From positions 62,001 through 126,000 of the forward strand of contig JAIOPI010000027.1 of assembly GCA_021413965.1 (NCBI GenBank): a stretch of 64,000 nucleotides of DNA, read 5' to 3'. The DNA comes from Lentisphaerota bacterium. GTDB lineage: Bacteria > Verrucomicrobiota > Kiritimatiellia > UBA8416 > JAIOPI01. Numbering within the stretch: position 1 is the first letter of the stretch; each line of letters begins with the position of its first letter. Below the pieces are notes generated by a model. That model saw nothing but the letters and a program-made list of their open reading frames with translations. It ran no database searches and was not told the DNA's origin. The translations under genes and the position numbers were made by a program. Of the stretch, positions 63,544 through 64,000 are shown in pieces.

Positions 63544-64000
63544 ATGAACGTTGCACGCTGCTGGTGCGGGTTGAGTCTGGCCGTTGCCCTGCTCGCGGGA
63601 GTGGTCCACGCCCAGGTCGCGGATGAGGAGGCCGATCACGAAGCCCTGCGTCGGTTGCGCACGGTGTTCGAACAGGCCGTGCGCGACAACAACCTCGACC
63701 TCATGGCGCCTTACATCGACCCGGAATTCTCGGTCGTGAGCTTCACCGATCGCGAGTTCACGAGCTTCGACGCCTACAAGACCCAATGGCAGATTACGCG
63801 GGAGCAGCTGTTGCAGGGCGGCACCTACACGGTCACCCTGCTCCCGGTGCGCAGCCAGATCCTTGGCAACCTCGCCATCGCCAAGGGAGATTCGGAAAAC
63901 GTGCTCGTCACCGGTCAGGGCAAGCGCTTCACCTTCGGCGCGCACTGGACGGTGGTCCTGCGCAAGACCGACGGGCAGTGGAGAGTCCTGCGCGCGCACT
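63544..64000 (+). CDS. Exported NTF2/SnoaL-like protein, 3' end outside the window
   Basis: The frame is open to the right edge, 152 codons. The protein begins MNVARCWCGLSLAVALLAGVVHAQ, a signal peptide, then RLRTVFEQAVRDNNLDLMAPYIDPEFSV and later FTFGAHWTVVLRKTDGQWRV, the pattern of nuclear-transport-factor-2-like or DUF4440 domains. The ATG at 63544 follows GGAGA at 7 bases. These domains act in small-molecule binding or isomerisation; no substrate can be named. Confidence 0.8.
   Translation, partial: MNVARCWCGLSLAVALLAGVVHAQVADEEADHEALRRLRTVFEQAVRDNNLDLMAPYIDPEFSVVSFTDREFTSFDAYKTQWQITREQLLQGGTYTVTLLPVRSQILGNLAIAKGDSENVLVTGQGKRFTFGAHWTVVLRKTDGQWRVLRAH

Overview
This is high-GC bacterial chromosome, densely coded on both strands, with about 54 genes supported by the sequence (two cut by the window edges). 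No rRNA, tRNA, CRISPR array, phage or transposase gene was seen. The gene mix suggests a member of the PVC superphylum, possibly Kiritimatiellota: phytanoyl-CoA dioxygenase-like proteins, SMP-30, heparinase-like and GH51/GH3/GH63 proteins, a secreted SUMF1-type protein, an unusual L28 followed by a tiny L33, and many polymorphic extragenic fold-back repeats. This is an inference from gene content; no marker phylogeny could be run.

Layout. 1-8.1 kb: end of an RNA uracil methyltransferase, a fold-back repeat, a membrane urate hydroxylase with a cytochrome c tail (puuD), ilvD, a large REC/PAS protein that looks like a pseudo-histidine kinase, and an SDR enzyme. 8.3-14.2 kb: a DtxR-type metalloregulator with an extra Cys cluster, a PhyH dioxygenase, a HerA-like ATPase and a membrane GGDEF protein. 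14.2-23.8 kb: SMP-30, an alpha/beta hydrolase, metY, then a GT39-like glycosyltransferase followed by a heparinase II/III-like protein and a putative TIM-barrel glycosidase that overlap by 4 bases. 23.8-24.3 kb: rpmB-rpmG with promoter and terminator. 24.4-29 kb: feoAB, divergent from a three-gene envelope operon (beta-barrel-like protein, FMN-binding protein, four-helix membrane protein) that may form an iron or electron-transfer module. 29-38.4 kb: housekeeping and stress genes (iron-type alcohol dehydrogenase, two HAD phosphatases, SRAP, GtrA, PilZ, thioesterase, coiled-coil protein, SppA, M48 lipoprotein, rpsD).

38.5-45.1 kb: a secreted nuclease-HhH protein, a receiver-only response regulator next to a membrane histidine kinase with a degenerate C-terminal GGDEF-like domain, a GH51 arabinofuranosidase, a small membrane protein behind a possible sigma-54 promoter, and a small exported protein. 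45.3-55 kb: PhyH, a GH63/trehalase-like enzyme, aldo/keto reductase, a YfhO-like membrane protein, a GT4 glycosyltransferase with a small partner, and a GH3 beta-glucosidase. 55.0-58.3 kb: a MITE/REP-like element and a secreted SUMF1-Ig protein. 58.3-64 kb: a VapBC-type toxin-antitoxin pair with a near-leaderless promoter, then a tightly coupled lipid-type operon (CDP-alcohol phosphatidyltransferase, CdsA-like enzyme, hydrolase-methyltransferase fusion, O-methyltransferase) and the start of an exported NTF2-like protein.

The themes that hold together are plant or algal polysaccharide breakdown (GH51, GH3, GH63, heparinase-like), ferrous iron handling (DtxR-type regulator, feoAB, flavoprotein operon), c-di-GMP and phosphorelay signalling with several apparently inactive domains, and a membrane-lipid gene set. 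The most unusual material is the set of non-coding repeats and the signalling proteins that have lost catalytic residues.
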